64,000 nucleotides of DNA from JAANXG01 sp034520625 (GTDB lineage Bacteria > Pseudomonadota > Gammaproteobacteria > Arenicellales > JAANXG01), in assembly GCA_034520625.1 (NCBI GenBank), contig JAXHNI010000004.1:124001-188000 (forward strand). Direction: 5' to 3'. The notes beneath the pieces were generated by a model. The model was not told where the DNA came from. It searched no databases and saw only the letters and a program-made list of their open reading frames with translations. How positions within the stretch are numbered: the stretch's first letter is position 1; each line of letters opens with the position of its first letter. Below are positions 26,624 to 34,967 of this stretch, in pieces. The position numbers and the translations under genes are program-made.

Positions 26624-27987
26624 AGGCGACGGACGGGCATCCGAGCCGCACACTGGCGGCATTCGCCGCCGGCCTGGAATTCGGGGATATTCCGGCGCCC
26701 GTTCAGCGTCGGGCGGAGGACCTGCTCCTGGACTGGATCGGCTCGGCGCTGGCCGGCAGGGGCGCCCGGGCGGTGGAGATCATGGCGGAGACCGCCCGGC
26801 AAATGGGGCCGGCCGACGGGCCTTCGGAGGTGCTCATCAACCGCCGCCTCAGCTCCCCTCTGTTCGCGGCCCTGGTCAACGGCGCGTCCTCGCATGTCGC
26901 GGAACAGGACGACGTGCACAACGGCTCGGTATTCCACCCGGGAACGGTGGTCTTTCCCGCCGCGCTGGCGGCGGCCCAGGCCGAGGGCTGTACTGGCGGA
27001 GATTTCCTCGCCGCGGTGACCGCCGGCTACGAAACCGGCATCCGGGTCGGTGAGTTCCTGGGGCGTTCCCACTACAAGGTGTTCCATACCACCGGCACCG
27101 CGGGCACCGTGGCTGCGGCGGTCGCGGCGGGCCGGGTGCTGGGGCTCGATGGGGACCGGATGTGCCATGCTATCGGCTCCGCCGGCACCCGGGCCGCGGG
27201 CCTGTGGGAGTTTCTGCGCGACGGCGCCGACTCCAAGCAGCTGCATGCCGGCAAGGCCGCGGCCGACGGCCTGCTGGCCGCCTACCTGGCGCAGGATGGC
27301 TTCACCGGGGCCCGCCGGATTCTGGAGGGCGCTCAGGGCATGGCGGCGGGCATGTCCAGCGACGCCGCCCCGTCCCGGCTCACCGACCGGCTCGGGGACC
27401 GCTGGGCGCTCGAGGAGACGTCGTTCAAGTATCACGCGTCCTGCCGCCACACCCATCCGGCTGCCGACGCCCTGCTCCAGGTGGTGGAGCGCGAAGATCT
27501 GGCGCCGGACGATATCACCCGGGTCACCGCCCGCGTGCACCAGGGGGCCATCGACGTACTCGGTCCGGTCGTGGAGCCGGCCAGCGTACACCAGGCCAAG
27601 TTCTCCATGGGCACGACCCTGGGCCTGATCGCGGCCCACCGGCGCGCCGGCGTGCTGGAGTTCCGGGATGGCTACGATGCACCGGGGATCGCGGCGTTCC
27701 GGGCCCGGGTGCACATGGTGCTCGACCCGGAAGTGGACGATGCCTATCCCGCCCGGTGGATCGGCAAGGTGAGCGTGGAGACGGTGGACGGTCGAGTCCT
27801 GCACGGCCGGGTGGACGAGCCCAGGGGCGACCCGGGCAACACGCTGAGCCGTCCGGAGCTCGAAGCCAAGGCGCGGCGGCTCGCGGCATTCAGCGGTGCG
27901 GCGAGCGAGACCGAAATGAACGCGATTATCGAGCGGGTATGGCGGATCGCCGGGGCCGGATCCGTGGGCCGATTCCTGGCAGCTTGA
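26620..27987 (+). CDS. MmgE/PrpD family protein
   Basis: Protein of 455 residues with the all-helical MmgE/PrpD fold (2-methylcitrate dehydratase, cis-aconitate decarboxylase/itaconate synthase and relatives). Family marks include LDWIGSALAGRGARAVEI, VNGASSHVAEQDDVHNGSVFHPG and KYHASCRHTHPAADALL. The ASSHVAEQDDVH segment corresponds to the active-site His/Asp region. With an acyl-CoA dehydrogenase and a CoA-transferase in the same operon it may dehydrate or isomerise a hydroxy-dicarboxylate such as a citramalate, methylsuccinate or itaconate type; this is inference. The ATG overlaps the upstream stop. Confidence 0.92.
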   Translation: MKATDGHPSRTLAAFAAGLEFGDIPAPVQRRAEDLLLDWIGSALAGRGARAVEIMAETARQMGPADGPSEVLINRRLSSPLFAALVNGASSHVAEQDDVHNGSVFHPGTVVFPAALAAAQAEGCTGGDFLAAVTAGYETGIRVGEFLGRSHYKVFHTTGTAGTVAAAVAAGRVLGLDGDRMCHAIGSAGTRAAGLWEFLRDGADSKQLHAGKAAADGLLAAYLAQDGFTGARRILEGAQGMAAGMSSDAAPSRLTDRLGDRWALEETSFKYHASCRHTHPAADALLQVVEREDLAPDDITRVTARVHQGAIDVLGPVVEPASVHQAKFSMGTTLGLIAAHRRAGVLEFRDGYDAPGIAAFRARVHMVLDPEVDDAYPARWIGKVSVETVDGRVLHGRVDEPRGDPGNTLSRPELEAKARRLAAFSGAASETEMNAIIERVWRIAGAGSVGRFLAA

Positions 27988-28083
27988 CCGGCGGCGCTGC
28001 GGCGTACCGGTAGAACGAAGCCATGGGGCTCACCAAGCCTCGATGGCCGGCAACAACCAGACCAACCGCGAGAGGAGCACAAC

Positions 28084-28319
28084 ATGATGGATTTCCAGGT
28101 GGGCAGGACATTCGGCCTGCTGCGCCGGACCGCCCCGGCCTGCAGGGCCTGGTGAAGTTTCTCAATACCGTGGTAACGCTGTCGTTGACCTATCTGGATG
28201 AGGTCATCCTGGCCCACAACATCCGCACCCGCGCGGACAATCCCTGGGAATCGGGGCGCACGGCCCTGGTCCTGTACGCGCAGAACTACAAGAGCTTCCT
28301 AACGTACACCGGCCGCTAA
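28084..28319 (+). pseudogene. Deleted/frameshifted membrane-protein remnant
   Basis: ATG 28084 opens MMDFQVGRTFGLLRRTAP and soon stops. In another frame from about 28135 the sequence reads LQGLVKFLNTVVTLSLTYLD then EVILAHNIRTRADNPWESGR and TALVLYAQNYKSFL, which looks like a genuine internal segment of a hydrophobic protein rather than random translation. The two pieces look like the N-terminus and an internal part of one membrane protein joined by an internal deletion, with the C-terminus also lost. I recall similar unannotated membrane proteins but cannot confirm the family. Confidence 0.5.
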
Positions 28320-28327
28320 CGGCGGGC

Positions 28328-28450
28328 ATTGGTCCGGTTTGAAGCCAGTGTCGGGGCACTGGCCACCCATATCATGCGGGCGTACTGACCGAACCGCGGC
28401 CTGCGGGAGTGCTCCGGCAACTGGCCTCGGAAACGCTCTGAAAGCCACGA
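28328..28450 (+). repeat. Core-less relative of the palindromic repeat family
   Basis: The left part (from ATTGGTCCGGTTTGA) resembles the left flank of copy 6, and the right part (CGGCCTGCGGGAG and GAAACGCTCTGAAAGCCAC) resembles its right flank at 53270-53325. Where the other copies carry arms plus core there is only a short hairpin, GCCAGTG (28344-28350) and CACTGGC (28357-28363) around TCGGGG. It lies between the membrane-protein remnant and the convergent methyltransferase gene. The remaining bases to 28605 show nothing else recognisable. Confidence 0.6.
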
Positions 28451-28605
28451 TATCCGTCGCGGCGTACGCCAGCGCTCCCCGCCAAACGTTCCGTAACTTT
28501 AATTGAAGAATCGGGTGGGGTGCCGACAGTAGGAGGCGAGCCCTCTCGCCGATTGCGGGGTTGGGCAACGCCTCATCGGCCAGGGGGCTGGCTTCCTTGT
28601 ATCTA

Positions 28606-29367
28606 CTAGAAGTACACGGCAGGCGTGAATCGCCCCCCGGCAATGAGGAACTGGCTGTTGACGCTGCGTATGAAGCGGCTGCCGTAGCGGCGGCCCCGGT
28701 GGTCCAGCAGTCTGAGGCTCCGGCCGATGGTGTCGAGCTCGCCGCGCCGTTCGGCATCGTCGAAGATGATCAGGAAATCCTCGCCCAGATGCGATTCGAT
28801 CAGCTCCAGGCATCCCCAGCGTGATCGCCGCCGGCTGCCGCGGGGGCCGTCCACCAGCAGCATGTCGAACGTCGGCTCGTCTGCCAGGATGCTGCTGTCA
28901 TAGGCCCGGGTCGGGTGCTCGAGCACTGTTTTGTCCACCAGCGGCGCATGCAGGAGCCGGGAGCGAACCCGTGCGCCGATATGCGCAAGCCACTCCGGAT
29001 CGTGCTCCAGGCTCACGCACTCCAGCGTCCGGTGTGCCGCCAGCCGGTCCAGCAGTACCGTGGACTGCCCGCATCCAAGCTCCAGGATCCGGCGGACGGG
29101 CAGCTCCTCGACGATTCGTATCAGCAGGTAGAGATAACTGTAACCGGCGGCGCTGCGCAGCGGGTAGAAGGGCTCGTCGATGCCGAGGCGGTCGAGGGCC
29201 CGGTGCACGATATTCTGGAAAACGATCTCGCGTCCGTGCAGGCCCGAAGCGGGAGCCAGCGTCCTGGACATCCACTCCAGGGCGGGGTTGATGTTGCGCA
29301 GCAGCCAGAGCTGGCCACGCTGTGTCGAATATGAGGAACCTTTCACGACTACCGGTCGAGAGCACAT
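28606..29367 (-). CDS. Class I SAM-dependent methyltransferase-like protein
   Basis: Protein of 253 residues. Motif I of Rossmann-fold methyltransferases is VRRILELGCGQSTVLLDRLA around residue 95, motif II the acidic strand end ECVSLEHDPEWLAHI, and motif IV FDMLLVDGPRGSRRRSRWG; a post-motif strand EDFLIIFDDAERRGE follows. This subtype is frequent in polysaccharide and glycan clusters. It is the first gene of the surface-glycan-like region and diverges from the ABC exporter at 29797, with repeat copy 3 between them. The start is uncertain since no ribosome site is visible at 29367. Confidence 0.8.
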   Translation of the reverse strand: MCSRPVVVKGSSYSTQRGQLWLLRNINPALEWMSRTLAPASGLHGREIVFQNIVHRALDRLGIDEPFYPLRSAAGYSYLYLLIRIVEELPVRRILELGCGQSTVLLDRLAAHRTLECVSLEHDPEWLAHIGARVRSRLLHAPLVDKTVLEHPTRAYDSSILADEPTFDMLLVDGPRGSRRRSRWGCLELIESHLGEDFLIIFDDAERRGELDTIGRSLRLLDHRGRRYGSRFIRSVNSQFLIAGGRFTPAVYF

Positions 29368-29412
29368 TGGGGACAGAGTACGCTGCCGAGTATATCCGAT
29401 TGACTCCCCGTG

Positions 29413-29617
29413 CGGCCCGGCGGCCGGTAGTGGCTCAGTTTGGAATCCAATGCGGTCAGGGCCGTGCCGGGTACCCTCGCCCAGGGCTGTCGAAAACAGG
29501 GATGTTTGAGCCAGAGCGTACAGGGAAGTATTTACAGCGGCCCTGGGCGAGGGTACCCGGCACGGCCCCTTCCTTCCGGCTCTTATTCAAACTTAGCCAC
29601 TACCGGCCGCCGGGCCG
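29413..29617 (+). repeat. Palindromic core repeat, copy 3, with outer terminal inverted repeats
   Basis: Inner arms 29459-29487 and 29540-29568 are a perfect 29-bp inverted repeat around the 52-nt core (29488-29539). Outside them, 29413-29446 and 29585-29617 form a second, roughly 33-bp inverted repeat (beginning CGGCCCGGCGGCCGGTAGTG) with one substitution and one indel. The whole unit is a 205-bp nested palindrome. It lies in the divergent gap between the methyltransferase and ABC exporter genes. Confidence 0.94.
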
Positions 29618-29618
29618 A

Positions 29619-29647
29619 TTCCAAGGAACCACTGTGGCGCATATAAT
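29619..29647 (+). promoter_or_regulatory. Candidate promoter for the ABC exporter
   Basis: A consensus -10 TATAAT (29642-29647) is preceded by TTCCAA (29619-29624) at exactly 17 bp, a weak -35. It starts two bases after repeat copy 3 ends. The leader between it and the exporter start includes a CCGGGAA/TTCCCGG stem-loop (29712-29729). Confidence 0.45.
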
Positions 29648-29753
29648 CGGCCGGCCGTGCGCCGTCAGTGGCACATGGCCCGGGACGCTGCAGGACCCGG
29701 CTTGTCAACGTCCGGGAACCGATTCCCGGCCCGCATCCACGAAGGGATTGACG

Positions 29754-29792
29754 ATGACGATCGACGCTTTCACGCCAAGCAAGGGCATTTGA
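29754..29792 (+). CDS. Possible 12-residue leader peptide
   Basis: ATG 29754 opens a 12-codon frame, MTIDAFTPSKGI, ending four bases before the ABC exporter ATG. A GAAGGGA ribosome site (29741-29747) is correctly placed for it, whereas the exporter ATG has no better site of its own. It may serve translational coupling, or be the 3' relic of a lost gene. Confidence 0.3.
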   Translation: MTIDAFTPSKGI

Positions 29793-29796
29793 CGCC

Positions 29797-31563
29797 ATGC
29801 GTCTGCTGCTGGTATTCGCCCGGGCCTACCCCCTGCGCAGCGCGATCGCGCTTTTCGCGCTGCTGGTGGCCGGGCTGGCGGAGGGGCTGGGGCTGACCAC
29901 GCTGCTGCCGCTGTTCACCACCGCTCTCGACGGCCGGGACGGGGGATCTGCCGAGAGCCTGTCCATCGCCGGGTCCGGCACCGACGAGGTGGTGGCCACG
30001 TTGCTGGCCTACGTCGGACTTTCGCCGACCCTCGGCGTGCTGGTGGCCATCGTGGTGGGAGGCCTGATGGTCAAGGCGGCCCTGATGCTATGGGCTCACC
30101 GGCAGGTGGGGTATACGGTCGCCCAGGTGGCGACCGACCTGCGCTTGGCCCTGATCCGAGCCCTGCTGGATAGCCGCTGGGAGTTCTATCTACGCCAGCC
30201 CATCGGATCCCTCGCCAACAGCGTCGCCACCGAGGCTACCCGCGCCTCCCAGGCGTACATGTTCGGCGCGATCATGGCGGCGATGCTGATCCAGGTCCTG
30301 GTGTACACCACGGTGGCGCTGCTGGTCTCGTGGCAGGCCACGCTGATTGCCATTGCTGCCGGCGGTGTCTGTTTTCTGCTGCTGGGCCGGCTGGTGCGCT
30401 CGGCCAGGAAGGCGGGCCGGCGCCAGACCACCCTGTTTCGATCGCTGCTCGGCCACCTGACGGACAGCCTCAGCTCCGTCAAGCCGTTGAAGGCCATGGG
30501 CCGGGAAGGCTTGGCGGACACGCTGCTGCAGAACGAGACCCGGGAGCTCAATCGGGCGCTGCGGCGTGAGGTTTTCAGCAAGCAGGCCCTGAAGTCGCTG
30601 CAGGAGCCGATGATCGGGGCGCTGGTGGCGGTCGGTCTGTATGCCGCACTGGAGTTCTACGGCATGAGTCTTTCGGCGGTCCTGGTGTTGACGCTGCTGG
30701 TGGCCCGGGTGCTGGTTCAGTCCACCAAGCTGCAGCAGCGCTATCAGGAGATGATGGTATGTGAGAGCGCCTACTGGTCTCTGCAGTCGTCCATCGACGC
30801 GGCGCGTGCTGAAGCCGAGCCGGAGATGGGCCGGCGCCGGATCGAGCTGCGCGAGGCCATCCGGTTCGACAATGTAGGCTTTGCCTACCGGGACGACTGG
30901 ATCCTGCGCAACCTGTCACTGACCATTCCCGCGGGGGGGCTGACTGCCCTCACGGGCGCCTCCGGCGGCGGCAAGACGACGGTGGTGGATCTGGTGATCG
31001 GCCTCCTGCGCCCCCAGGAAGGCGAAGTGCTGATAGACGGCGTGCCCCTGGCTGAGCTGGATATCCATCACTGGCGACGCGGTATCGGTTATGTCCCCCA
31101 GGATACGTTTCTATTGCACGATACGGTGTTGCATAACGTCACCCTGGGTGACCCCGGGCTCGGCGAAGCCGAGGCGGAGCGCGCGCTGCGTCTCGCCGGG
31201 GTGTGGGATAGCGTCGCGGATCTGCCGGAGAGCATGCATACGGTCGTCGGCGAGCGCGGCGGGCGGTTTTCCGGGGGCCAGCGACAGCGTATCGCCATAG
31301 CGCGGGCACTGGCGCACGGCCCGCAGCTTCTGATCCTGGACGAGGCCACCAGCGCCCTCGATCGAGAGTCGCAGGCTGCGGTATGCGCCACCCTGGCGGG
31401 TCTTCGTGGCAGGCTGGCCATGATTGCTATTTCCCACCAGGATGCCGTGATTGATGCCGCGGACCGCGTCTATCATCTGAGCGATGGTGCGGCCCGCCTG
31501 ATCCGCGCCGAAGCGGTGGATCCACCGGCCGGCGAGGGCGTCTCGGGTCGGGGCCTGTCCTGA
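29797..31563 (+). CDS. ABC exporter, fused membrane and ATPase domains
   Basis: Half-transporter of 588 residues that works as a homodimer in the inner membrane, MsbA/HlyB-like. The N-terminal 320 residues carry six membrane helices (starting FARAYPLRSAIALFALLVAG). The C-terminal nucleotide-binding domain has Walker A GASGGGKTT, Q-loop YVPQDTFLL, signature FSGGQRQRIAIARAL, Walker B LLILDEATSALD and the H-loop AISHQDAV. All ATPase motifs are intact. Position in a cluster of glycosyltransferase, methyltransferase and ELM1 genes suggests export of a glycan, lipid-linked sugar or modified lipid. Confidence 0.93.
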   Translation: MRLLLVFARAYPLRSAIALFALLVAGLAEGLGLTTLLPLFTTALDGRDGGSAESLSIAGSGTDEVVATLLAYVGLSPTLGVLVAIVVGGLMVKAALMLWAHRQVGYTVAQVATDLRLALIRALLDSRWEFYLRQPIGSLANSVATEATRASQAYMFGAIMAAMLIQVLVYTTVALLVSWQATLIAIAAGGVCFLLLGRLVRSARKAGRRQTTLFRSLLGHLTDSLSSVKPLKAMGREGLADTLLQNETRELNRALRREVFSKQALKSLQEPMIGALVAVGLYAALEFYGMSLSAVLVLTLLVARVLVQSTKLQQRYQEMMVCESAYWSLQSSIDAARAEAEPEMGRRRIELREAIRFDNVGFAYRDDWILRNLSLTIPAGGLTALTGASGGGKTTVVDLVIGLLRPQEGEVLIDGVPLAELDIHHWRRGIGYVPQDTFLLHDTVLHNVTLGDPGLGEAEAERALRLAGVWDSVADLPESMHTVVGERGGRFSGGQRQRIAIARALAHGPQLLILDEATSALDRESQAAVCATLAGLRGRLAMIAISHQDAVIDAADRVYHLSDGAARLIRAEAVDPPAGEGVSGRGLS

Positions 31564-31636
31564 TGGGAAACCCGAGGCGGAACCGGGCTGTCATAAATCA
31601 CTTCATTTCCTGCCGCTCCAGGAGCGACACGAGCAC

Positions 31637-32767
31637 ATGAACGGATTGCCGCTCAAACACACCGGCTCCCGGCCAGCCGCAACCGGACTCGATCCGGACC
31701 AGGCGCCCCGGGTCTGGATACTCCTGGCGACCGGCGCCGGCGACAATCGGCAGCTGTTAAACCTGGCGTCAGCGCTGGGCTGGCCCTGGGAGATCAAGCA
31801 AGCCGTGGATTCCCTGCCCCGGGTTCTGGCGGACCGGCTCCGCACATCCGGCCGCGACCGGGTGCCGCACCGGAAGGGCGACCAGCTATGCCCCCCCTGG
31901 CCGGACGTGATTCTGATGAGCGGAGGGCGCTGTGTGATCGACGCCATGCGCATCAGGGCCGAATCCGGCGGACGCAGCAAAGTGGTGTGCCTGGGTCGCC
32001 CCTGGGCACCGTTGGCATGGTTTGACCTGGTCGTCTCCACGCCCCAGTACCGGCTGCCCGATCACCCTAATGTTCTGCAGACCCTGTTGCCCCTGAACCG
32101 CATGGACCCGGATACAGGCGCCGCAGCGGCCCGGGCCTGGGAGCCCCGGCTGTCGCATTTGCCGCGGCCCTGGCTCGGTGTGCTGCTCGGGGGCAGCTCG
32201 GGGTCGTACCGGTTCACGACGGATGCGGCGCGCGTCCTGGGGCGCCGGGTGGACGCCCGTGCCCGGGCGACGGGGAGTGCTCTGCTCATCAGCAGCAGCG
32301 CCCGGACGCCGGGAAAGGTGCTGGATGCGCTGCTCGAATCGGTACAGGTTCCGTACTATTGCTATCACTGGCACCCCGATGACATCGACAATCCCCTGGA
32401 AGCGATCCTGGCGTTGTCCGACGAATTCGTAGTGACCGCTGACAGCGCATCCATGCTGGCGGAGGCCTGCGCCACGGGCCGGCCGGTCATGACTTTCGTT
32501 CCGCCGTTGCGGTGGCGGGCACGGCTGCTCACGCGGTCCTGGCTGCCGGACGGCGCGGGCCGGGCCGGATGGTTGACGCTGCGTCATCGTCTGGTGTCGC
32601 GGGGGTTGTGGGTGCCTGCCCGGGACATGAGCCGGGTGCATGAGGCGCTGGCGGCGTGTGGGGCGGTTCAGCCTCTGCCGGCAACGGCCGTACCGCGACC
32701 GGTACAGGCTACCCCGGACGACATGGATCGCGTCGTGGTATCCATCAAGGCGCTGCTTCGCTCGTGA
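31637..32767 (+). CDS. Mitochondrial-fission ELM1 family protein
   Basis: Protein of 376 residues of the ELM1/DUF1022 family, a GT-B-like glycosyltransferase fold whose bacterial role is unknown; the name comes from the plant organelle-division protein. Family features are WILLATGAGDNRQLLNLASA, a central LPRPWLGVLLGGSSGSYRF and the C-terminal TADSASMLAEACATGRPVMT. The same three blocks recur in the C-terminal third of the 769-residue fusion encoded at 35654-37963, so the cluster holds two paralogues. It lies 73 bases after the ABC exporter and its 3' end overlaps the convergent kinase-like gene by 23 bases. Confidence 0.85.
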   Translation: MNGLPLKHTGSRPAATGLDPDQAPRVWILLATGAGDNRQLLNLASALGWPWEIKQAVDSLPRVLADRLRTSGRDRVPHRKGDQLCPPWPDVILMSGGRCVIDAMRIRAESGGRSKVVCLGRPWAPLAWFDLVVSTPQYRLPDHPNVLQTLLPLNRMDPDTGAAAARAWEPRLSHLPRPWLGVLLGGSSGSYRFTTDAARVLGRRVDARARATGSALLISSSARTPGKVLDALLESVQVPYYCYHWHPDDIDNPLEAILALSDEFVVTADSASMLAEACATGRPVMTFVPPLRWRARLLTRSWLPDGAGRAGWLTLRHRLVSRGLWVPARDMSRVHEALAACGAVQPLPATAVPRPVQATPDDMDRVVVSIKALLRS

Positions 32768-33566
32768 TGAACCGTTTCAGCAGCGGGGGTTGAACGAATC
32801 CGTGCTTGCCCTGGAGCACCTTGCGCTTGGTCCAACCGGCCAGAAAACACAACTCCACCCAGGGCAACTGCGCCCCCAGGTCGGGACCGCCGGCGGACGC
32901 GATTGCCTCCAGGAACGCCTTGGTTTGCGCATCGGCCAGCCAGTGAACCCGCGCTTTGGCGATGCCCGTGCCCAGTACCTCGTCACTGACCAGACTTTCC
33001 ACATCCACGGCCACCATGCCCGCATCCGTAAGGACGAAGTTCTTCGCCACCGGGTCGACGTAGTCGTAGCCAAGCCACACCTGGTCCGGTTGCAGTGACG
33101 CCGCGCGCGCCTGCAGGGCCGGAACATCGGGCTGATCCAGGACGCCGACATCGGCCAGGAACCGCAGATCGCGGTGGAGCCGGGCGGTGAGCGGCAGCGC
33201 TTGCGCTGACTCCCGCCGGGGGCTCTTCCGGTACAGTCTGGCGTAGAACCGCGCCAGCGCCTCGCGGTCCGCCGGGTCGGCGGGATCGAAGGGGCGGCCA
33301 TCCACGTAGCGGAGCAGGAGCTCGTTCTCGTGACGGACAATGAGCGGTGGGAACCCATTCTCCCCCTGGAACCGTTCGAGCTCGCGCTCGATCCGTTCGG
33401 CCTGCCAGGCGTCTCCGAGGATCAGGCGTTTGAAGTGGTGACCGTGGAGGGTCAGGAAATAGGCCTTCTGACGCTTGCCGAAGACGCCGCCGAACAGTGG
33501 CCGCATGCGATCGTAGATCCGGCGCCACAGGGGGTGTACGTGGCGTTGTGATGAGCTCCGGAACAC
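32745..33566 (-). CDS. Kinase-like (APH/LPS-kinase-type) protein
   Basis: Protein of 273 residues with protein-kinase-like/aminoglycoside-phosphotransferase features. There is a basic, aromatic N-terminus (RRIYDRMRPLFGGVFGKRQK), an ENELLLRYVDGRPFD hinge-like stretch, then DYVDPVAKNFVLTDAGMVAV followed by DVESL, comparable to the catalytic D-x4-N and DFG/DxE elements. The usual HGD is not conserved, so activity is uncertain. Bacterial relatives phosphorylate LPS core sugars or polyprenol-linked sugars. The start is GTG, six bases from a MITE-like element that may have displaced the native promoter. It is convergent with the ELM1 gene. Confidence 0.65.
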   Translation of the reverse strand: MFRSSSQRHVHPLWRRIYDRMRPLFGGVFGKRQKAYFLTLHGHHFKRLILGDAWQAERIERELERFQGENGFPPLIVRHENELLLRYVDGRPFDPADPADREALARFYARLYRKSPRRESAQALPLTARLHRDLRFLADVGVLDQPDVPALQARAASLQPDQVWLGYDYVDPVAKNFVLTDAGMVAVDVESLVSDEVLGTGIAKARVHWLADAQTKAFLEAIASAGGPDLGAQLPWVELCFLAGWTKRKVLQGKHGFVQPPLLKRFITSEAAP

Positions 33567-33571
33567 GGATT

Positions 33572-33736
33572 CTAGTACTCTTTCAAGCTGATATTGCCGT
33601 GTTCAGCGAGGTCACAAGGGTCCAGATGCGCGGCGCGCGGCCGCCGGAATAGCACGCTATTTTCAAGGGCTGCAACGCCGCAGTGGCGGATTTGGGGGAC
33701 TCTGAACACGGCAATATCAGCTTGAAAGAGTGCTAG
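33572..33736. mobile_element. 165-bp MITE-like element
   Basis: Terminal inverted repeats 33572-33606 and 33702-33736 are 35 bp with one mismatch (outer end CTAG then ACTCTTTCAAGCTG). The outermost CTAG is present at both ends and fits the 4-bp YTAR target duplication made by IS5-family elements (inference). The 95-bp interior has no frame of useful length. Its sequence is unrelated to the six-copy palindromic repeats. It sits between the divergent kinase-like and GT2 genes; the remaining spacer 33737-33841 shows no other feature. Confidence 0.8.
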
Positions 33737-33841
33737 TCTCCTCGTCGGGGCAGGGCGTCGTGCGGCCGGCGGGCACCGTCGCTTGCCGCGCTCATGGTAG
33801 CATGCGGGTGATCGGATACGGTCACTGATGATCAACGACCC

Positions 33842-34888
33842 ATGAGCCGGCCACCGAGAGTCACGGTATTCATACCGGTGCACAACCGCGAGGACTATAT
33901 CTGCACCGCGGTCAACAGTGTGCTGGCGCAGACGTACACCGACTTCGAGCTGCTGGTGGTCGACGACGGGTCCACCGACGCCACCCGCGACCGCCTGCTT
34001 CGCTATCGGGATCCGCGTCTGCGGGTGGAATCCAGCGATGCGAACTTCGGCATCCCGGCCACCCGCAACCGGGGCCTGGCGCTCGCCCGCGGCAACTATA
34101 TCGCGCTGCTGGACAGCGACGACTACGCGTACCCGCAGCGGCTGGCCCGGCAGGTCGAGTGGTTGGACGAGCACCCCGACGTCGTCCAGGTGGGCAGCTG
34201 GTGCGGTTTCATGGACGCGGACGGCAGGTCCCTGCGCAAGGTGCGGCGCCAGCCGCTGCTCGCCGACGACGTGCATGCCCACATGCTGTTCCACTGCCCG
34301 GTGGTGAACCGGACGGTGATGGCCCGCACGGCGGTGCTTCGGGACTTCGGCTACCGCGAGGCGTTCCCCCGCTGCCAGGACTATGATCTGCACCAGCGCC
34401 TGGTGCGCAGCCACCGTTTGGCCAATATGGGCGAAATCCTGGTTTGTGGCCGCGAGCACGAAGGGCGTTTCACCGGCCGCACCGCGGAGCTGGGGCGCGA
34501 CCGGAAGATGGCCCTGTTCCGGGAGATGCTGACGCGGCTGGAAGTGGACTGCGGCGACGAGGACCTGGCCCGTCACTACCATCTCACCCGGTCGAACCCC
34601 CCCGAACCTGCCGAAGAGTACGTCCGCTGGGCGGAGCAGTGGCTGCGGCGCCTGAAGCAGGCCAATGATGCCTGTCCCTGTTTTCCCCGCGAAGCGTTTC
34701 TCCGGGTCCTGGCCGCCGTCTGGTGCGTGGTGTGCTGGCACGCCCGCCGCGAGCTCGGTGCGCCCCGGGCGCTGCGGCTGGCCGGCTCGCCGTTGATCCG
34801 CGGCCTGCCCGGCAACATTGATCCGGCGTTCCTGCGGGCGGCACTGCGGCGTCCGCCGCCACCGGCGCTGGACAGAGAGTGTCCTTGA
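33842..34888 (+). CDS. Family 2 glycosyltransferase
   Basis: Inverting GT-A glycosyltransferase of 348 residues, cytosolic face. The N-terminus VTVFIPVHNREDYICTAVNS, the acidic VVDDGSTDATRD and the metal-binding ALLDSDDYAYPQRL (DxD equivalent) are all present. An ED-like acidic motif follows in CQDYDLHQRLV. The last 80 residues are basic/hydrophobic and may bind membrane. The donor and acceptor cannot be predicted. It is encoded singly on the plus strand inside the glycan-like cluster, after the MITE-like element. Confidence 0.93.
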   Translation: MSRPPRVTVFIPVHNREDYICTAVNSVLAQTYTDFELLVVDDGSTDATRDRLLRYRDPRLRVESSDANFGIPATRNRGLALARGNYIALLDSDDYAYPQRLARQVEWLDEHPDVVQVGSWCGFMDADGRSLRKVRRQPLLADDVHAHMLFHCPVVNRTVMARTAVLRDFGYREAFPRCQDYDLHQRLVRSHRLANMGEILVCGREHEGRFTGRTAELGRDRKMALFREMLTRLEVDCGDEDLARHYHLTRSNPPEPAEEYVRWAEQWLRRLKQANDACPCFPREAFLRVLAAVWCVVCWHARRELGAPRALRLAGSPLIRGLPGNIDPAFLRAALRRPPPPALDRECP

Positions 34889-34911
34889 CTGGAAATTGGG
34901 GATCGGGGATC

Positions 34912-34964
34912 GGTGAATCGAGTCACTAATCACCGTTCACCCGTCACTGTTCACCCTTCACCAC
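34912..34964. repeat. Short degenerate tandem repeat
   Basis: Low-complexity stretch made of imperfect about 9-11-base units of the type GTTCACC/GTCACT (read on the minus strand as GGTGAAC/AGTGAC), beginning after a GATCGGG doublet. It lies between the convergent ends of the GT2 and 2OG-oxygenase genes. Similar GGTGAAC-type arrays occur in intergenic DNA of other gammaproteobacteria; no function is implied. Confidence 0.5.
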
Positions 34965-34967
34965 CCC

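Noticed and set aside
26137..27804. 555-codon minus-strand frame opposite the MmgE/PrpD gene
   Set aside because: Shadow frame; no family match, and the plus strand has a coupled operon structure.
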